DNA from: Pyrocephalus nanus
Lineage: Eukaryota; Chordata; Aves; Passeriformes; Tyrannidae
DNA: 64,000 bases
Reading direction: 5' to 3'
NCBI GenBank assembly: GCA_038380795.1
Contig: CM076267.1
Coordinates: 22,280,001 to 22,344,000, forward strand
Both the position numbers and the translations under genes were made by a program. Shown one piece after another: positions 63,988-64,000 of this stretch. The notes under the pieces were generated by a model that did not search any database, was not told the origin of the DNA, and saw only the letters and a list, made by a program, of their open reading frames with translations. Within the stretch, counting starts at the first letter, position 1. Every line of letters starts with the position of its first letter.

Positions 63988-64000
63988 AAGTGGCCTATCC

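Noticed and set aside
1..64000. CRISPR arrays, operons, rRNA, tRNA, snRNA genes or a mitochondrial insertion
   Set aside because: I looked for regularly spaced repeats, conserved tRNA box and U6-like words, and dense same-strand frames. None were seen, and the repeats identify vertebrate nuclear DNA.

Overview
The window looks like non-coding, AT-rich chromosomal DNA from a bird. The bird assignment rests on two kinds of repeat read by eye. The first is CR1 LINE 3' ends: one at 56891-57152 on the minus strand with the typical CATAGAATCAT terminus, and one at 48515-48592 on the plus strand with the GGACTTGATGATC...CCTTCCAACTC signature. The second is an LTR fragment of a family common in bird genomes, at about 8805-9078. 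There is no bacterial-style gene packing, no operon, no rRNA or tRNA, and no CRISPR. I found no open reading frame that I recognise as a protein or that is bounded by convincing exon signals. The longest frame is 149 codons and looks like chance. The DNA is therefore either a gene desert or the inside of a very large intron or lncRNA locus; the sequence alone cannot separate these.

Layout. 1-5 kb: unique AT-rich DNA with small GC-richer patches. About 5.07-5.29 kb: a heavily decayed CR1-like fragment. 8.8-9.1 kb: an old ERVL-type LTR fragment (minus strand). 10.3 kb: a G-run able to form a G-quadruplex. 11.7 kb: a (TA)11 microsatellite. 12.65-12.76 kb: a near-perfect 53-bp tandem duplication. 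13.6-13.9 kb: a motif-dense stretch that looks like a conserved regulatory element. 15.6 kb: a 35-A homopolymer. 17.7-17.8 kb: a decayed palindromic repeat resembling one widespread in reptiles and birds. About 20.9-21.7 kb: an apparent solo retroviral LTR on the minus strand with CCAAT boxes, TATA box and poly(A) signal still readable. 24.8 kb, 29.5 kb and 36.3 kb: three unusually strong inverted repeats. 27.8 kb: a nearly G-free tract. 35.3-36.4 kb: a cluster of palindromic homeodomain/POU/TALE-like sites. 48.0 kb and 50.9-51.05 kb: two CpG-rich palindromic pockets. 60.0 kb: paired GGTCA-type half-sites. 61.5 kb: a 22-bp minisatellite.

If there is biology here beyond decaying transposons, it is most likely cis-regulatory: short palindromic clusters resembling developmental enhancers. 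No new protein or RNA system is visible. All regulatory calls are inferences from motifs and need conservation or chromatin data. Homology to repeat families is judged from remembered consensus patterns, not from a database search.
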